A program made the position numbers and the translations under genes. From Streptomyces xanthii (GTDB lineage: Bacteria; Actinomycetota; Actinomycetes; Streptomycetales; Streptomycetaceae), in the NCBI RefSeq assembly GCF_014621695.1, contig NZ_CP061281.1, forward strand, positions 1,054,001 to 1,118,000: 64,000 nucleotides of DNA, given 5' to 3'. A model generated the notes under the pieces. That model saw only the letters and a program-made list of their open reading frames with translations, was not told the DNA's origin and ran no database searches. Shown in pieces: positions 1 to 8,628 of the stretch; the stretch's first letter is position 1; each line of letters begins with the position of its first letter.

Positions 1-429
1 CGCGCCGATGACGCAGATCTCCCAGAGCACCACGTGCCCGGTGAAGAACATGACCGCGGCGAGGGCCTGCGTGATCAGGCGGGTGACGTCGGCGCCGATC
101 ATCAGCAGCCGCGTGCTGAAGCGGTCCGCGAAGACACCGCCGAAGATCACCAGTCCGGCGAAGCAGCCGACTGACGCCGCCATCGCGAGGCCGACCGCGC
201 CGGCGCCGTATCCGTACTGGAGCAGTCCCGCCGCGAGGGCGACGGGCAGCATCGTGTCGCCGAGCTTCGCGACGGCCCGTGCCGTGAAGAACAGGTTGAA
301 GTCGCGGGACCAGATCCCGCGCCGTCTCCCCTTTCTCTCCTTCCTCGCCCGCTCGACCGGCCCCGGGTCCTCTCCCGGCTCTCCTGACTCCCGCGTACCG
401 TCCCGCCCCCGTGACGACCCGCTGCTCAT
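1..429 (-). CDS. MFS transporter, N-terminal part (cut by window edge)
   Basis: The first 143 codons of a gene reading leftward out of the window; the start is an ATG at 427-429. After about 40 charged, Arg-rich residues come hydrophobic helices. A TARAVAKLGD segment is followed by two membrane spans separated by a short loop, and then GGVFADRFSTRLLM. That last stretch is the cytoplasmic loop between helices 2 and 3 of Major Facilitator exporters (D-R-F/x-x-R-R type). The family pumps small molecules or drugs using the proton gradient. Substrate cannot be inferred from the N-terminal third. Family call is secure; function is open. Confidence 0.8.
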   Translation of the reverse strand, partial: MSSGSSRGRDGTRESGEPGEDPGPVERARKERKGRRRGIWSRDFNLFFTARAVAKLGDTMLPVALAAGLLQYGYGAGAVGLAMAASVGCFAGLVIFGGVFADRFSTRLLMIGADVTRLITQALAAVMFFTGHVVLWEICVIGA

Positions 430-533
430 ACCCTCCGGCTCCTCCCCGGTGCCGCGCCGCGCACGGCCGCACCGCCCGATCCCACCCCGCGGGCCGGATC
501 ATGCCACGCGGGGCGGACAGGTCGCCGGGGATT

Positions 534-893
534 TCAGTCCGTGGCCGGGCGGCCCAAGTGCGGGTGGGATTCGAGCAGTCGGGTGGGGGCGGCCTGGCGC
601 CAGGAGTCGGCGAGGATGTCGCGCAGCTCGTCCGTGTCCTCGAGTGCGGAGAGCCGGACGCGGACCCAGGCGAAGGCCGCCTCGTGGTCCGCGATCCAGA
701 ACTTCTCCGGCTCCGCGAGCACCAGTTCGTCCCGCTCCTCCTTGGGGCAGCGCACCGCGATGGAGGTCTCCTCCTCGGGCAGCGTGGCGAACATCTTCCC
801 CGCCACCCGGAACGTGGGCATGCTCCAGGCGATCTTCTCCGTCGTGTCCGGGAGGGAGAGGGCGATGGTGCGAACGTCTTCTGCGTCGGGCAT
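534..893 (-). CDS. MmcQ/YjbR family protein
   Basis: A 119-residue protein starting at MPDAEDVRTIALSLP. The family pattern is clear: an N-terminal helix, EKIAWSMPTFRVAGKMFATL, then a beta strand with SIAVRCPKEERDEL, and a C-terminal EAAFAWVRVRL / LADSWRQAAPTRL segment. YjbR/MmcQ proteins have a double-wing, CyaY-like fold proposed to bind DNA; no cellular role is established. Full length for the family. The gene stands alone, downstream of the divergently remote MFS gene and upstream (same strand) of nothing coupled. An in-frame GTG a few codons upstream is a possible alternative start, but the region before it has no better ribosome site. Confidence 0.85.
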   Translation of the reverse strand: MPDAEDVRTIALSLPDTTEKIAWSMPTFRVAGKMFATLPEEETSIAVRCPKEERDELVLAEPEKFWIADHEAAFAWVRVRLSALEDTDELRDILADSWRQAAPTRLLESHPHLGRPATD

Positions 894-939
894 GGAAGGA
901 ACCGTAACCAAGAGCACTGACAACGGCCCGCGTTCACGA

Positions 940-963
940 CCCGGCCGGTCCGGACCGGTCGGG
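940..963 (-). terminator. Possible terminator hairpin after the lipase-like gene
   Basis: A dyad with arms around CCGGTCC/GGACCGG lies just past the stop of the alpha/beta hydrolase gene that ends at 980. There is almost no unpaired loop and no U-tract, so it is only a moderate candidate. Confidence 0.4.
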
Positions 964-979
964 GCGGGTGCCGGCCGTT

Positions 980-1945
980 TCAGGGCAGGCGCTTGTCCAG
1001 CCAGGCGGTCAGGTCCGCCTGCACCTCGTCGCGGTTGGTCTCGTTGAGGATCTCGTGGCGGGCGCCCTCGTAGCCCTTCCAGGTGAGGTCGGTGACGCCG
1101 ACGTACCGGAGGTCCTCGAGGAGTTCGTGGACGAGGGTCATGCGCTGGTTGCAGGGGTCCTCGGTGCCGACGGCTATGTGGACGGGCAGGTCGGCGGGGA
1201 TGCAGGCCACGTTCGCGGGTTCGTTGATGCGGCGGACGGCGCGGACCCAGTCCAGGGACAGGCCGGCGGAGAACGGGAAACCGCAGCGGTCGTCGGCGAC
1301 GTAGCGGTCCACCTCGTCCGGGTCGCGCGAAAGCCACTCGAAGCCGGTGGCGCCGGCCTCGTCCTCGTACGGCGCGTTGAAGGAGGCGAAGAGGTCGGGG
1401 ACGTACGAGGAGATCGCGGCGCGGCCGCGGTCGGCGATGTCGGCCTCCAGGGCGGCGATGGAGCCCTCGTTGTCGGCGCCGGGCAGGGAGCGGAAGGTGC
1501 CGGAGAGGATGAGTCCGGCGAGGTCGTCGGCGTAGCGCTGGGCGTAGTCGCGGGCGAGCATCGAGCCGAGGCTGTGGCCGAGCAGGACGAACGGCACGTC
1601 GGGGTGGAGCGCGCGGGCCTGGTCGCCGATGGCCTTGAGGTCCTCGACGATGGACAGCCAGGCGTCGACGGTGCCGGGTTCGGCGTCGTCGGTGACGCCG
1701 TGGCCGCCGGTCGTGGCGGCTGTCGCGCCGTGGCCTCGGTGGTCGGAGGCGATGACTCCGTAGCCGTGGGCGGTGAGGTGGCGGGCGAAGCGGTCGTAGC
1801 GCAGTCCGTGTTCGGCGGCGCCGTGGGCGATCTGCACGAAGGCGCGGGGGCGGGCGCTGTCGGGCAGCCAGGTGTAGACGGCCACGGCGGCTCCGTCGCC
1901 GGTGGTCAGCTGGCTCGTCACGTAGGCCGGGTCGGTGGCTGTCAT
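980..1945 (-). CDS. Alpha/beta hydrolase, monoacylglycerol lipase-like
   Basis: 321 residues, ATG at 1943-1945 with GGAG about 9 nt upstream. It has the Hydrolase_4 (serine aminopeptidase S33 / lysophospholipase) arrangement: oxyanion strand VQIAHGAAEHGLRYD, then SDHRGHG, nucleophile elbow LLGHSLGSM (Ser in GHSLG), acid residue in VGTEDPCN and catalytic His in GARHEILNE. These are typical of monoacylglycerol lipases and lysophospholipases, which cleave glycerol or lysophospholipid esters. No signal peptide, so probably cytosolic. Real substrate unknown. Confidence 0.9.
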   Translation of the reverse strand: MTATDPAYVTSQLTTGDGAAVAVYTWLPDSARPRAFVQIAHGAAEHGLRYDRFARHLTAHGYGVIASDHRGHGATAATTGGHGVTDDAEPGTVDAWLSIVEDLKAIGDQARALHPDVPFVLLGHSLGSMLARDYAQRYADDLAGLILSGTFRSLPGADNEGSIAALEADIADRGRAAISSYVPDLFASFNAPYEDEAGATGFEWLSRDPDEVDRYVADDRCGFPFSAGLSLDWVRAVRRINEPANVACIPADLPVHIAVGTEDPCNQRMTLVHELLEDLRYVGVTDLTWKGYEGARHEILNETNRDEVQADLTAWLDKRLP

Positions 1946-2086
1946 GGGCGGCTCCGCGATCGGGGGGGGGGCGGGACAGGGTGCATCTTGCCCGTCGCCG
2001 CCGTGCCCATACCTGTCGTCCGGCCGGCGGGCGGGATTGTCAGAGGCGGCGTCTAGCGTGGGGGCGTTCGTGATCGACGGTGCGGT

Positions 2087-3196
2087 GTGGCTGCGGGGAT
2101 GGTGGCGAGGGTGCGGGAATCGGCGCTGATGAGCTTGCGGGAGGTCTGTCCGCGCGTCGCCGGGATGGACGTGCTGGGGGATCTGCTGGTCGAGGGGCAG
2201 ACCGCGCATCACATCGTGCGGGACCCGGAGACGGGGCGCGTGTACGCGACGGAGTCGTACGATCCGCCCGACGAGATGTACCCCCTGGCCCCCTCCGCGG
2301 AGGCGCTGCGCCGGATGTCCGCCGCCGTGTCGGACCTCGACGCGCTCAGAGGTCCGTTCTCCGGGCTGCGGGGGCGGTTCGGGCTCGGGGCGGTCAAGGA
2401 GGCCGCCCGGTTGCTGAGTTCGGCCTTCACCGGGGAGGACTGGGGATCCGACGGCTGGGGCCTCGCGGCGGAGGGCCCGGAGGAATGGGTGCACGGGCTG
2501 CCGCCGGTGTGGCGCATCCAGGCCTGTGTGAAGCCGCTGGCCCTGATCGCGGGGCCCGGGCGGGGGCTGCGGATGGATCTGGCGGCGGACGTGCTCACGA
2601 ACATCTTCGGGGCGGACGGGGTCCGGCGGTTCACGCCCGGCGATCTGCCGGAGGCGCTGACGCACGCGCCGACGCGGCGGTTCCTGACGGAGGTGGGGCT
2701 GCCGTCGGACGTCCCGCTCTTCTACCCCACCGGGAGCGAGGACGACCCGCTGTGCACGGTGGCCGAGCATCGCGCGGCCAGCGCGCGGGATCCGCGGCTG
2801 CGGCGCCACTTCGAGGACGGCACGAGCCACCCAGTGATCCCCGACGCCGACCGGTTCGTCCTGCTCGGGGGCACTCCGCAGGACGTCGATGTCGTGGTCG
2901 ACGGCAGGACGGGCGAGGTGCACTGGACATCGTTCCTGGGCGACGACCTGACCGCGATGAACGCCGACATCTCGACCCTGGTGTTCGCGCTGTGGATGTA
3001 CGGCACGGTCGAGGCGCTGGAGAAGCCGTACGCCCTCAAGGGGGACGACACCGACTCGCACTACCACTTCCTGGCCGACACCATGGTCGGGGTGCTGGAG
3101 TCCGTGGACCCGGTGGCCTGTCTGCCGGAGACCGGGCCCGAGGACTACCGGTACTGGCCCGAGGTGTGGCACGACGAAGCGGGAGGGGTGCTCTAG
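2087..3196 (+). CDS. SUKH-4-type immunity-like protein
   Basis: 369 residues from a GTG start (an ATG twelve bases on is possible). The C-terminal ~170 residues carry the SUKH-4 signature seen in many Streptomyces proteins: TRRFLTEVGLPSDVPLFYP, a FVLLGGTPQDVDVVVD core with GEVHWTS, and ADISTLVFALWM. The first ~170 residues form an additional region with WGLAAEGPEEW and PVWRIQACVKPLALI. SUKH-superfamily proteins usually neutralise contact-dependent or polymorphic nuclease toxins. Here no toxin gene is adjacent, so it is either an orphan immunity gene or a domesticated regulator. The stop overlaps the lysR stop by 4 bp, tail to tail. Confidence 0.75.
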   Translation: MAAGMVARVRESALMSLREVCPRVAGMDVLGDLLVEGQTAHHIVRDPETGRVYATESYDPPDEMYPLAPSAEALRRMSAAVSDLDALRGPFSGLRGRFGLGAVKEAARLLSSAFTGEDWGSDGWGLAAEGPEEWVHGLPPVWRIQACVKPLALIAGPGRGLRMDLAADVLTNIFGADGVRRFTPGDLPEALTHAPTRRFLTEVGLPSDVPLFYPTGSEDDPLCTVAEHRAASARDPRLRRHFEDGTSHPVIPDADRFVLLGGTPQDVDVVVDGRTGEVHWTSFLGDDLTAMNADISTLVFALWMYGTVEALEKPYALKGDDTDSHYHFLADTMVGVLESVDPVACLPETGPEDYRYWPEVWHDEAGGVL

Positions 3197-4095
3197 CCGC
3201 GTGCCGCCTCGCCTAGCGCCTCCAGGACCGGCCGGATCAGCGGATGCGCCTCCGCGCCGTGGCGGACGGCCGCGAAGACCTTGCGGGTGGGGGCCGCGCC
3301 GTCGATGGGGCGGACCACCGTCTGGGCGAGGTCGACGCCGATGAGGGCCGAGCGCGGGACCAGGGCGACCCCGGCGCCGGCCGCGGCGAGGGCGATCACG
3401 GCGCGGAAGTCGTCGGAGGAGTGCTCGAACTGCGGGGAGAAGCCGGCGTGCTCGCAGGCGAGGACCACCACGTCGTGGCACGGGTTGCCGGGGTACGGCC
3501 CGATCCAGGTGTCCTTGGCCAGCTCGGCGAGCGGCACCCGCTCCGTGTCCGCGAGCCGGTGCGCGGCGGGCAGCACCGCGTCGAAGGGCTCCGCGTACAG
3601 GGCGACGCGGGTGATGCGGTCGTCGTCCGCGCCGGGGGCGCCCCGGTACTCGACGGCGACGGCCACGTCGATCTGCCGCTCCAGGAGCATCGGCAGGCTG
3701 GCGTCGCCCTCGGCGTCCCGTACCCGGACCCGGATGCCGGGGGCGGACTCCGCGAGGCGGGCCAGGGCCGGGCCGACGACGAGGCCGATGCCGGTCGCGA
3801 AGGAGGCGAGCGTGACGGTCCCGGCCTCGCCCGTGCTGTAGGCGGCGAGCTCGGCCTCGGCCTTCTCCAGCTGGGCGAGTACCGCGTTGGTGTGCGTCAG
3901 CAGGATCTCGCCGGCCGGGGTGAGCCGGACGCCGCGGGCGCCGCGCTCGACGAGCTTGTGCCCGGTCTCCTGCTCCAGGGCCGTCAGCTGCTGCGAGACG
4001 GCCGAGGGGGTGAGGTACAGCGCGGCGGCAGCCGCGGTCACGGTCCGGTGGTCGGCCACCGCCCGGAGGATGTGCAGCCGCCGCGCTTCGATCAT
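3193..4095 (-). CDS. LysR family transcriptional regulator
   Basis: 300 residues, standard LysR length. Residues 1-60 form the winged helix-turn-helix (IEARRLHILRAVADHRTVTAAAAALYLTPSAVSQQ cut here in two: RRLHILRAV and AALYLTPSAVSQQLTALE). The remainder is the periplasmic-binding-like effector domain (VTLASFATGIG, VAVEYRGAP, ALAAAGAGVALVPRSAL). It starts 22 bp after the kbl stop on the same strand, so it is probably the last gene of a tdh-kbl-lysR transcript and may control it. LysR proteins normally need a small co-inducer; threonine or a product is a reasonable guess only. Confidence 0.92.
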   Translation of the reverse strand: MIEARRLHILRAVADHRTVTAAAAALYLTPSAVSQQLTALEQETGHKLVERGARGVRLTPAGEILLTHTNAVLAQLEKAEAELAAYSTGEAGTVTLASFATGIGLVVGPALARLAESAPGIRVRVRDAEGDASLPMLLERQIDVAVAVEYRGAPGADDDRITRVALYAEPFDAVLPAAHRLADTERVPLAELAKDTWIGPYPGNPCHDVVVLACEHAGFSPQFEHSSDDFRAVIALAAAGAGVALVPRSALIGVDLAQTVVRPIDGAAPTRKVFAAVRHGAEAHPLIRPVLEALGEAARG

Positions 4096-4117
4096 GTACC
4101 CGATTGTCGCAAACCGG

Positions 4118-5314
4118 TCAGCCGAGCTGGGCGCGGGCCTCGACGAAGGCGTCGACGGCGCGGTTCACGTCCTCCGTGGAGTGCGCCGCCGACAGCTGGA
4201 CGCGGATACGGGCCTGGCCCTGCGGCACGACCGGGTAGGAGAAGCCGATCACGTAGACGCCGCGCTCCAGGAGCAGCTCGGCCATGCGGCCCGCGACGGC
4301 CGCGTCGCCGATCATGACGGGGGCGATGGCGTGGTCGCCGGGGAGGATGTCGAAGCCCTCCTCCGTCATCCGGGTGCGGAACAGCTTGGTGTTCGCCGCG
4401 AGCTGTTCGCGCAGGTCACCGGCGGACTCCAGGAGGTCGATGACCTTGAGGGAGGCGGCGGCGATGACCGGGGCGAGGCTGTTGGAGAACAGGTAGGGGC
4501 GCGAGCGCTGGCGCAGCAGGGCGACAATCTCGGCGCGGGCGGCGACGTAGCCGCCGGAGGCGCCGCCGAGGGCCTTGCCGAGGGTGCCGGTGATGATGTC
4601 GACGCGGTCCATGACGCCGTGCAGCTCGGGGGTGCCGCGGCCGCCGGGGCCGACGAAGCCGACGGCGTGCGAGTCGTCGACCATGACCATGGCGTCGTAG
4701 CGCTCGGCGAGGTCGCAGATGTCGACGAGCGGGGCGACGTAGCCGTCCATGGAGAAGACGCCGTCGGTGACGATCAGCTTACGGCGGGCGCCGGCCTCGG
4801 TGGCGGCCTTGAGCTGGGTCTCCAGGTCGGCCATGTCGCGGTTGGCGTAGCGGAAGCGCTTGGCCTTGCTGAGGCGGATGCCGTCGATGATCGAGGCGTG
4901 GTTGAGGGCGTCGGAGATGACCGCGTCCTCGGCGCCGAGGATCGTCTCGAAGACGCCGCCGTTGGCGTCGAAGCAGGAGGAGTAGAGGATCGTGTCCTCC
5001 TGGCCGAGGAAGGAGGACAGGCGCGCCTCCAGCTCCTTGTGGACCTCCTGGGTGCCGCAGATGAAGCGGACGGACGCCATGCCGTAGCCCCAGCGGTCGA
5101 GGGCGGCGTGGCCGGCGGCGATGACCTCGGGGTGGTCGGCGAGGCCGAGGTAGTTGTTGGCGCAGAAGTTGAGAACCTCGCCGGGGCGGCCGCCCGCGGT
5201 CACGCCGACGGTGGCGGACTGGGGGGTGCCGATGACGCGCTCGGGCTTGTGCAGCCCGGCGGCGACGATCTCGTCGAGGGTGGTCTGGAGGTCGGCGCGT
5301 ACGTTGTCGAACAT
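4118..5314 (-). CDS. kbl: Glycine C-acetyltransferase (2-amino-3-ketobutyrate CoA ligase)
   Basis: 398 residues, the usual length. Kbl is a cytosolic PLP enzyme that splits 2-amino-3-ketobutyrate with CoA into glycine and acetyl-CoA, the second step of threonine degradation. Visible family marks: [14 protein letters not shown] near residue 50, [18 protein letters not shown] for cofactor binding, and the Schiff-base lysine in [15 protein letters not shown]. It lies 78 bp after tdh, which makes its substrate. The other alpha-oxoamine synthases (BioF, HemA type) share the fold, but the tdh neighbour and the [15 protein letters not shown] C-terminal region favour Kbl. Confidence 0.97.
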   Translation of the reverse strand: MFDNVRADLQTTLDEIVAAGLHKPERVIGTPQSATVGVTAGGRPGEVLNFCANNYLGLADHPEVIAAGHAALDRWGYGMASVRFICGTQEVHKELEARLSSFLGQEDTILYSSCFDANGGVFETILGAEDAVISDALNHASIIDGIRLSKAKRFRYANRDMADLETQLKAATEAGARRKLIVTDGVFSMDGYVAPLVDICDLAERYDAMVMVDDSHAVGFVGPGGRGTPELHGVMDRVDIITGTLGKALGGASGGYVAARAEIVALLRQRSRPYLFSNSLAPVIAAASLKVIDLLESAGDLREQLAANTKLFRTRMTEEGFDILPGDHAIAPVMIGDAAVAGRMAELLLERGVYVIGFSYPVVPQGQARIRVQLSAAHSTEDVNRAVDAFVEARAQLG

Positions 5315-5392
5315 GCGAGAAGTCCTTAGAGGGGTGAGGAGTTCAGGGACGCGGGGGCCGGGGGAGGCGAACCGAGCCTCGAGCGGAGGGGC

Positions 5393-6424
5393 TCAGGCGG
5401 CGCTCCAGTCCAGGATGACCTTGCCGCCCTTGCCGCTGGCCGCGTCCTCGAACGCCGCGTCGAAGTCGGTGTACGCGTAGCGGCCGGTGATCACGGGGGC
5501 GAGGTCGAGGCCGGCCTCCAGGAGGACCGACATCGCGTACCAGGTCTCGAACATCTCGCGGCCGTAGATGCCCTTGATGGTGATCATCGAGGTGACGATC
5601 CGGGCCCAGTCGACGGCGAACTCCTGCGCGGGCAGGCCCAGCATGGCGATCTTGCCGCCGTGGGTCATGTTGGCGAGCATGTCGCGCATCGCGTGCGGGT
5701 TGCCGGACATCTCCAGGCCGATGTCGAAGCCCTCGCGCAGGCCGAGCTCGCGCTGGCCGTCGGCGATGGAGGACTGCGCCACGTTCAGGGCCAGGCTGAC
5801 GCCGACCTTGCGGGCGAGCTCCAGACGCTCCTCGCTGACGTCGGTGACGACGACGTTGCGGGCGCCGGCGTGCTTGGCGACGGCTGCGGCCATCAGGCCG
5901 ATCGGGCCGGCGCCGGTGATCAGGACGTCCTCGCCGACGAGCGGGAAGGACAGGGCGGTGTGCACGGCGTTGCCGAACGGGTCGAAGATCGCGGCGACGT
6001 CGAGGTCGACGGGGACGCGGTGCACCCACACGTTGGAGGCGGGCAGGGCGACGTACTCGGCGAAGGCGCCGTCGCGGCCGACGCCGAGACCGACGGTGGC
6101 GCGGCAGAGGTGGCGGCGGCCGGCGAGACAGTTGCGGCACTTGCCGCAGACGAGGTGGCCCTCGCCGCTGACGCGGTCGCCAACGTTGATGTCGCTGACG
6201 TCGCGGCCGGTCTCGACGACCTCGCCCACGAACTCGTGGCCGAGGACGAGCGGGGCCTGGATGGTCGACTGGGCCCAGCCGTCCCAGCTGCGGATGTGCA
6301 GGTCGGTGCCGCAGATGCCGGTGCGCAGCACCTTGATCAGGACGTCGCCGGGGCCGATGGAGGGCTCGGGCACGTCGGTCAGCCAGAGTCCCGGTTCGGC
6401 CTTCTCCTTGACCAGCGCCTTCAT
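5393..6424 (-). CDS. tdh: L-threonine 3-dehydrogenase
   Basis: 343 residues from [12 protein letters not shown], matching the E. coli enzyme length. Tdh is a zinc, NAD-dependent medium-chain dehydrogenase that turns L-threonine into 2-amino-3-ketobutyrate. Seen: catalytic-zinc ligands in [11 protein letters not shown] and LGHEFVGEV, four structural-zinc cysteines in [14 protein letters not shown], and the Rossmann turn [20 protein letters not shown]. First gene of tdh-kbl-lysR. A longer in-frame extension upstream exists but lacks family similarity; the ATG at 6422-6424 fits homologues. Confidence 0.97.
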   Translation of the reverse strand: MKALVKEKAEPGLWLTDVPEPSIGPGDVLIKVLRTGICGTDLHIRSWDGWAQSTIQAPLVLGHEFVGEVVETGRDVSDINVGDRVSGEGHLVCGKCRNCLAGRRHLCRATVGLGVGRDGAFAEYVALPASNVWVHRVPVDLDVAAIFDPFGNAVHTALSFPLVGEDVLITGAGPIGLMAAAVAKHAGARNVVVTDVSEERLELARKVGVSLALNVAQSSIADGQRELGLREGFDIGLEMSGNPHAMRDMLANMTHGGKIAMLGLPAQEFAVDWARIVTSMITIKGIYGREMFETWYAMSVLLEAGLDLAPVITGRYAYTDFDAAFEDAASGKGGKVILDWSAA

Positions 6425-6579
6425 CGGTACGGCTCCTGTCGTCGCGCACGCGGGCAGCACGCAGCGGCCCGCACACGGGGAAGAGTGAGTGGAGGTGGCG
6501 GCCGGCAGGCCGCCGCCCCGGACTCTTCCGTACCACGGCGGCTCAGGTCCATCGAGGATTTCTTAAGCGGCGCCGAAGC

Positions 6580-6621
6580 TTTCCTACAGGCCCGGTCCCG
6601 TTTCCTGCAGGACCGGTCCCG
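6580..6621. repeat. Tandem 21-bp direct repeat between tdh and the RibD-like gene
   Basis: Two back-to-back 21-bp units, each beginning TTTCCT and ending CCGGTCCCG, at 6580-6600 and 6601-6621, differ at only two positions. A weaker third unit beginning TTTCTTAAG may precede them at 6559-6579. The period equals two helical turns. They lie in the divergent region 6425-6683, which otherwise shows a GC-rich hairpin (6495-6512) but no clear promoter. Confidence 0.6.
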
Positions 6622-6683
6622 CGTCGGCCGGTCTCTCGCGGGTCCGGGCGGCGCCGCGGGCCGACGCGCGGCACGATGGGGGC

Positions 6684-7304
6684 ATGACCGAGCGAGCGGG
6701 CAAGGTGACCGGCGCCGTCACGGTCTCCGTCGACGGCTACTCGGCGGGGCTCCACCAGACGGAGGAGCGGCCGTTCGGCGACGACGGCGGTGACGGCACG
6801 GGCGCGGGGCTGCACGCATGGATGTTCGAGACTCCGGACGAGAACCGCGCCGAGGTCGAACAGATGACGGCGGCGGACGCGTTCGTGATGGGGCGCAACA
6901 TGTTCGGCCCGGTCCGGGGCGCTTGGGACCGTCCGTGGAACGGCTGGTGGGGCGATGATCCCCCGTTCCACGCCCCGGTCTTCGTGCTGACGCATCACGC
7001 ACGTGAGCCGCAGCCCATGGCGGGCGGCACGACGTACCACTTCGTCACGGACGGCATCGTCGCGGCGCTGGACCGGGCCCGGGCCGCCGCGGGCGCCGGG
7101 GAGGTGTCCGTCCTCGGCGGCGCGACCACGCTCAACCAGTACCTGGCCGCCGGGCTGATCGACGAGCTGCGGCTGCACATCGCGCCGCTGACGCTCTGCG
7201 CCGGCACCCGCCTGTTCGAGGGGGTGCCGGCGCTGCGTCTGGAACAGGTGTCGGCGCGGGCGGCGAGCCTGGTCACGCACGTGACCTATCGCGTGCTGCG
7301 CTGA
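6684..7304 (+). CDS. Dihydrofolate reductase family / RibD C-terminal domain protein
   Basis: 206 residues. The pattern fits the RibD_C (bifunctional deaminase-reductase C-terminal) family widespread in Streptomyces. It opens with KVTGAVTVSVDGYSAG, followed by ADAFVMGRNMFGPV, PVFVLTHHAREPQPMAGGTTYHFVTDGI, and GEVSVLGGATTLNQYLAAGLIDELRLHIAPL, which is the NADPH-binding and dimer-forming portion. Such stand-alone proteins are probably NAD(P)H reductases, not true folate enzymes. Transcribed away from tdh. Convergent with the next gene, 12 bp apart. Confidence 0.85.
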   Translation: MTERAGKVTGAVTVSVDGYSAGLHQTEERPFGDDGGDGTGAGLHAWMFETPDENRAEVEQMTAADAFVMGRNMFGPVRGAWDRPWNGWWGDDPPFHAPVFVLTHHAREPQPMAGGTTYHFVTDGIVAALDRARAAAGAGEVSVLGGATTLNQYLAAGLIDELRLHIAPLTLCAGTRLFEGVPALRLEQVSARAASLVTHVTYRVLR

Positions 7305-7316
7305 CGGGCGCTCGCA

Positions 7317-8513
7317 CTACCGGTTCTGGCCGCCCTCGAAGTAGGCGACGAGCTCGGGGTCGAGTGGCGGGACCTCGCGGGGAGTGCCGCCGGCGCGGAG
7401 GGACTCGGTGGCGCGGACGCCCGCGGCGACGGCCATGCGGGCGGCGACGGGCGAGGTGTCGGTGGTGCCGCCGTCCCGGACGAAGCGGAGGAACTCGTCG
7501 ATGAGGAGCGGGTCGGCGCCGCCGTGTCCGGCGTTGTCCTCGGCGTCCGGGACCGGGTGGGCGGCGTCGGGCTCGTCGCGGTAGGTGGAGCGGCGGCTGT
7601 TCCAGACCTTGACCACTCCCCCGGGGCCGTCGCCGAAGTTCTCCAGGCGTCCCGCGTCGCCGATGACGGTGTAGTTGCGCCAGTAGTCGGGGGTGAAGTG
7701 GCACTGCTGGTAGGAGGCGAGGACGCCGTTGTCGAGGCGCATGTTGACGAGGGAGACGTCCTCGACGTCGATGACGGGGTTGAGGCCGCGCTGGGTGGCG
7801 GGCGGCCAGTGGCCGTCCTTGGTGTACCAGTCGTCGTGCTTGGGCTCGCCGGGTGCGCGGCGGTGCGGGTTGTCGCCGTAGACCATGAGGTCGCCGAGGG
7901 CCTGTACCTGGCGGGTGTAGCCGCCGGCGAGCCAGTGCAGGACGTCGATGTCGTGGGCGGCCTTCTGGAGCAGCAGGCCGGTCGTGTACTGCCGCTCGGC
8001 GTGCCAGTCCTTGAAGTACCAGTCGCCGCCGTAGCCGACGAAGTGGCGCACCCAGACGGTCTTGACCTCGCCGATCTCGCCGCGGGCGATGATGTCGCGC
8101 ATCAGGCGGACGACGGGCATGTGGCGCATGTTGTGGCCGACGTAGAGGCGGGAGCCGGTCGCGTGGGCGGTGCGCAGGAGCTCGTCGCAGCGTTCGACGC
8201 TGATGTCGAGGGGCTTCTCGACGAAGACGGGCTTGCCGGCCTCCAAAGCCTCGCGGGCGACGTCGGCGTGGGTGTGGTCGGGGGTGAGGACGAGGATCGC
8301 GTCGACGTCGGGGTCCTCGACGACCTTCTTGTGGTCGCTGGAGACGAGTGCGCCGGGGAAGGCGAGCGCCGCCTCCGTCCGCGCGGCGGCGTCGTGGTCG
8401 GCGAGCGCGGTGACCCGGGAGCCGGCGCCGGGCCGGTGCGCGGTGCGCGCGATCGAGCCGCGCAGTCCGTAGCCGAGGACGCCGAGGCGCAGGTCGGAGG
8501 GGGCGTCGGTCAT
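7317..8513 (-). CDS. Gfo/Idh/MocA family oxidoreductase
   Basis: 398 residues. N-terminal Rossmann fold (LGVLGYGLRGSIARTA), the invariant EKPLDIS lysine-proline motif near residue 95, and a C-terminal alpha/beta domain with GHNMRHMPVVRLMRDI and LLLQKAAHDIDVLHWLAGG. The family oxidises or epimerises sugars and inositols with NAD(P). It is the last gene of the minus-strand sugar block and is separated from the beta-helix gene by a strong hairpin. It may therefore be expressed at lower level or from its own promoter. RBS AGGAAAGG lies about 10 nt before the ATG. Specific sugar unknown. Confidence 0.9.
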   Translation of the reverse strand: MTDAPSDLRLGVLGYGLRGSIARTAHRPGAGSRVTALADHDAAARTEAALAFPGALVSSDHKKVVEDPDVDAILVLTPDHTHADVAREALEAGKPVFVEKPLDISVERCDELLRTAHATGSRLYVGHNMRHMPVVRLMRDIIARGEIGEVKTVWVRHFVGYGGDWYFKDWHAERQYTTGLLLQKAAHDIDVLHWLAGGYTRQVQALGDLMVYGDNPHRRAPGEPKHDDWYTKDGHWPPATQRGLNPVIDVEDVSLVNMRLDNGVLASYQQCHFTPDYWRNYTVIGDAGRLENFGDGPGGVVKVWNSRRSTYRDEPDAAHPVPDAEDNAGHGGADPLLIDEFLRFVRDGGTTDTSPVAARMAVAAGVRATESLRAGGTPREVPPLDPELVAYFEGGQNR

Positions 8514-8574
8514 GGCGTAACCGCCTTTCCTGTACGGGGTGTTGGTGCGGTCGGCGTAAGGAGCATGGAAGCAC

Positions 8575-8612
8575 GGGGCGTCGCGGACCCGCCGACCGGT
8601 CCGCGACGCCCC
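8575..8612 (-). terminator. Strong rho-independent-type hairpin after the beta-helix gene
   Basis: A perfect 14-bp stem (GGGGCGTCGCGGAC paired with GTCCGCGACGCCCC, short loop) begins 17 bp past the stop of the gene ending at 8629. It would end or attenuate transcription before the Gfo/Idh/MocA gene. Confidence 0.8.
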
Positions 8613-8628
8613 TTGCGGTGCTGTCGTG

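Noticed and set aside
980..3481. Long open frame on the minus strand continuing far beyond the lipase-like gene
   Set aside because: The part upstream of 1945 is Arg/Pro/His-rich and runs antisense to the SUKH-4 gene; it is a high-GC shadow frame. The gene proper starts at 1945 with a ribosome site.
6422..6553. 43-codon ORF ([12 protein letters not shown]...) whose stop overlaps the tdh ATG
   Set aside because: Arg/Pro/Ala-rich with no ribosome site and no helpful residue pattern for an attenuator; overlap judged to be chance, though a leader peptide cannot be excluded.
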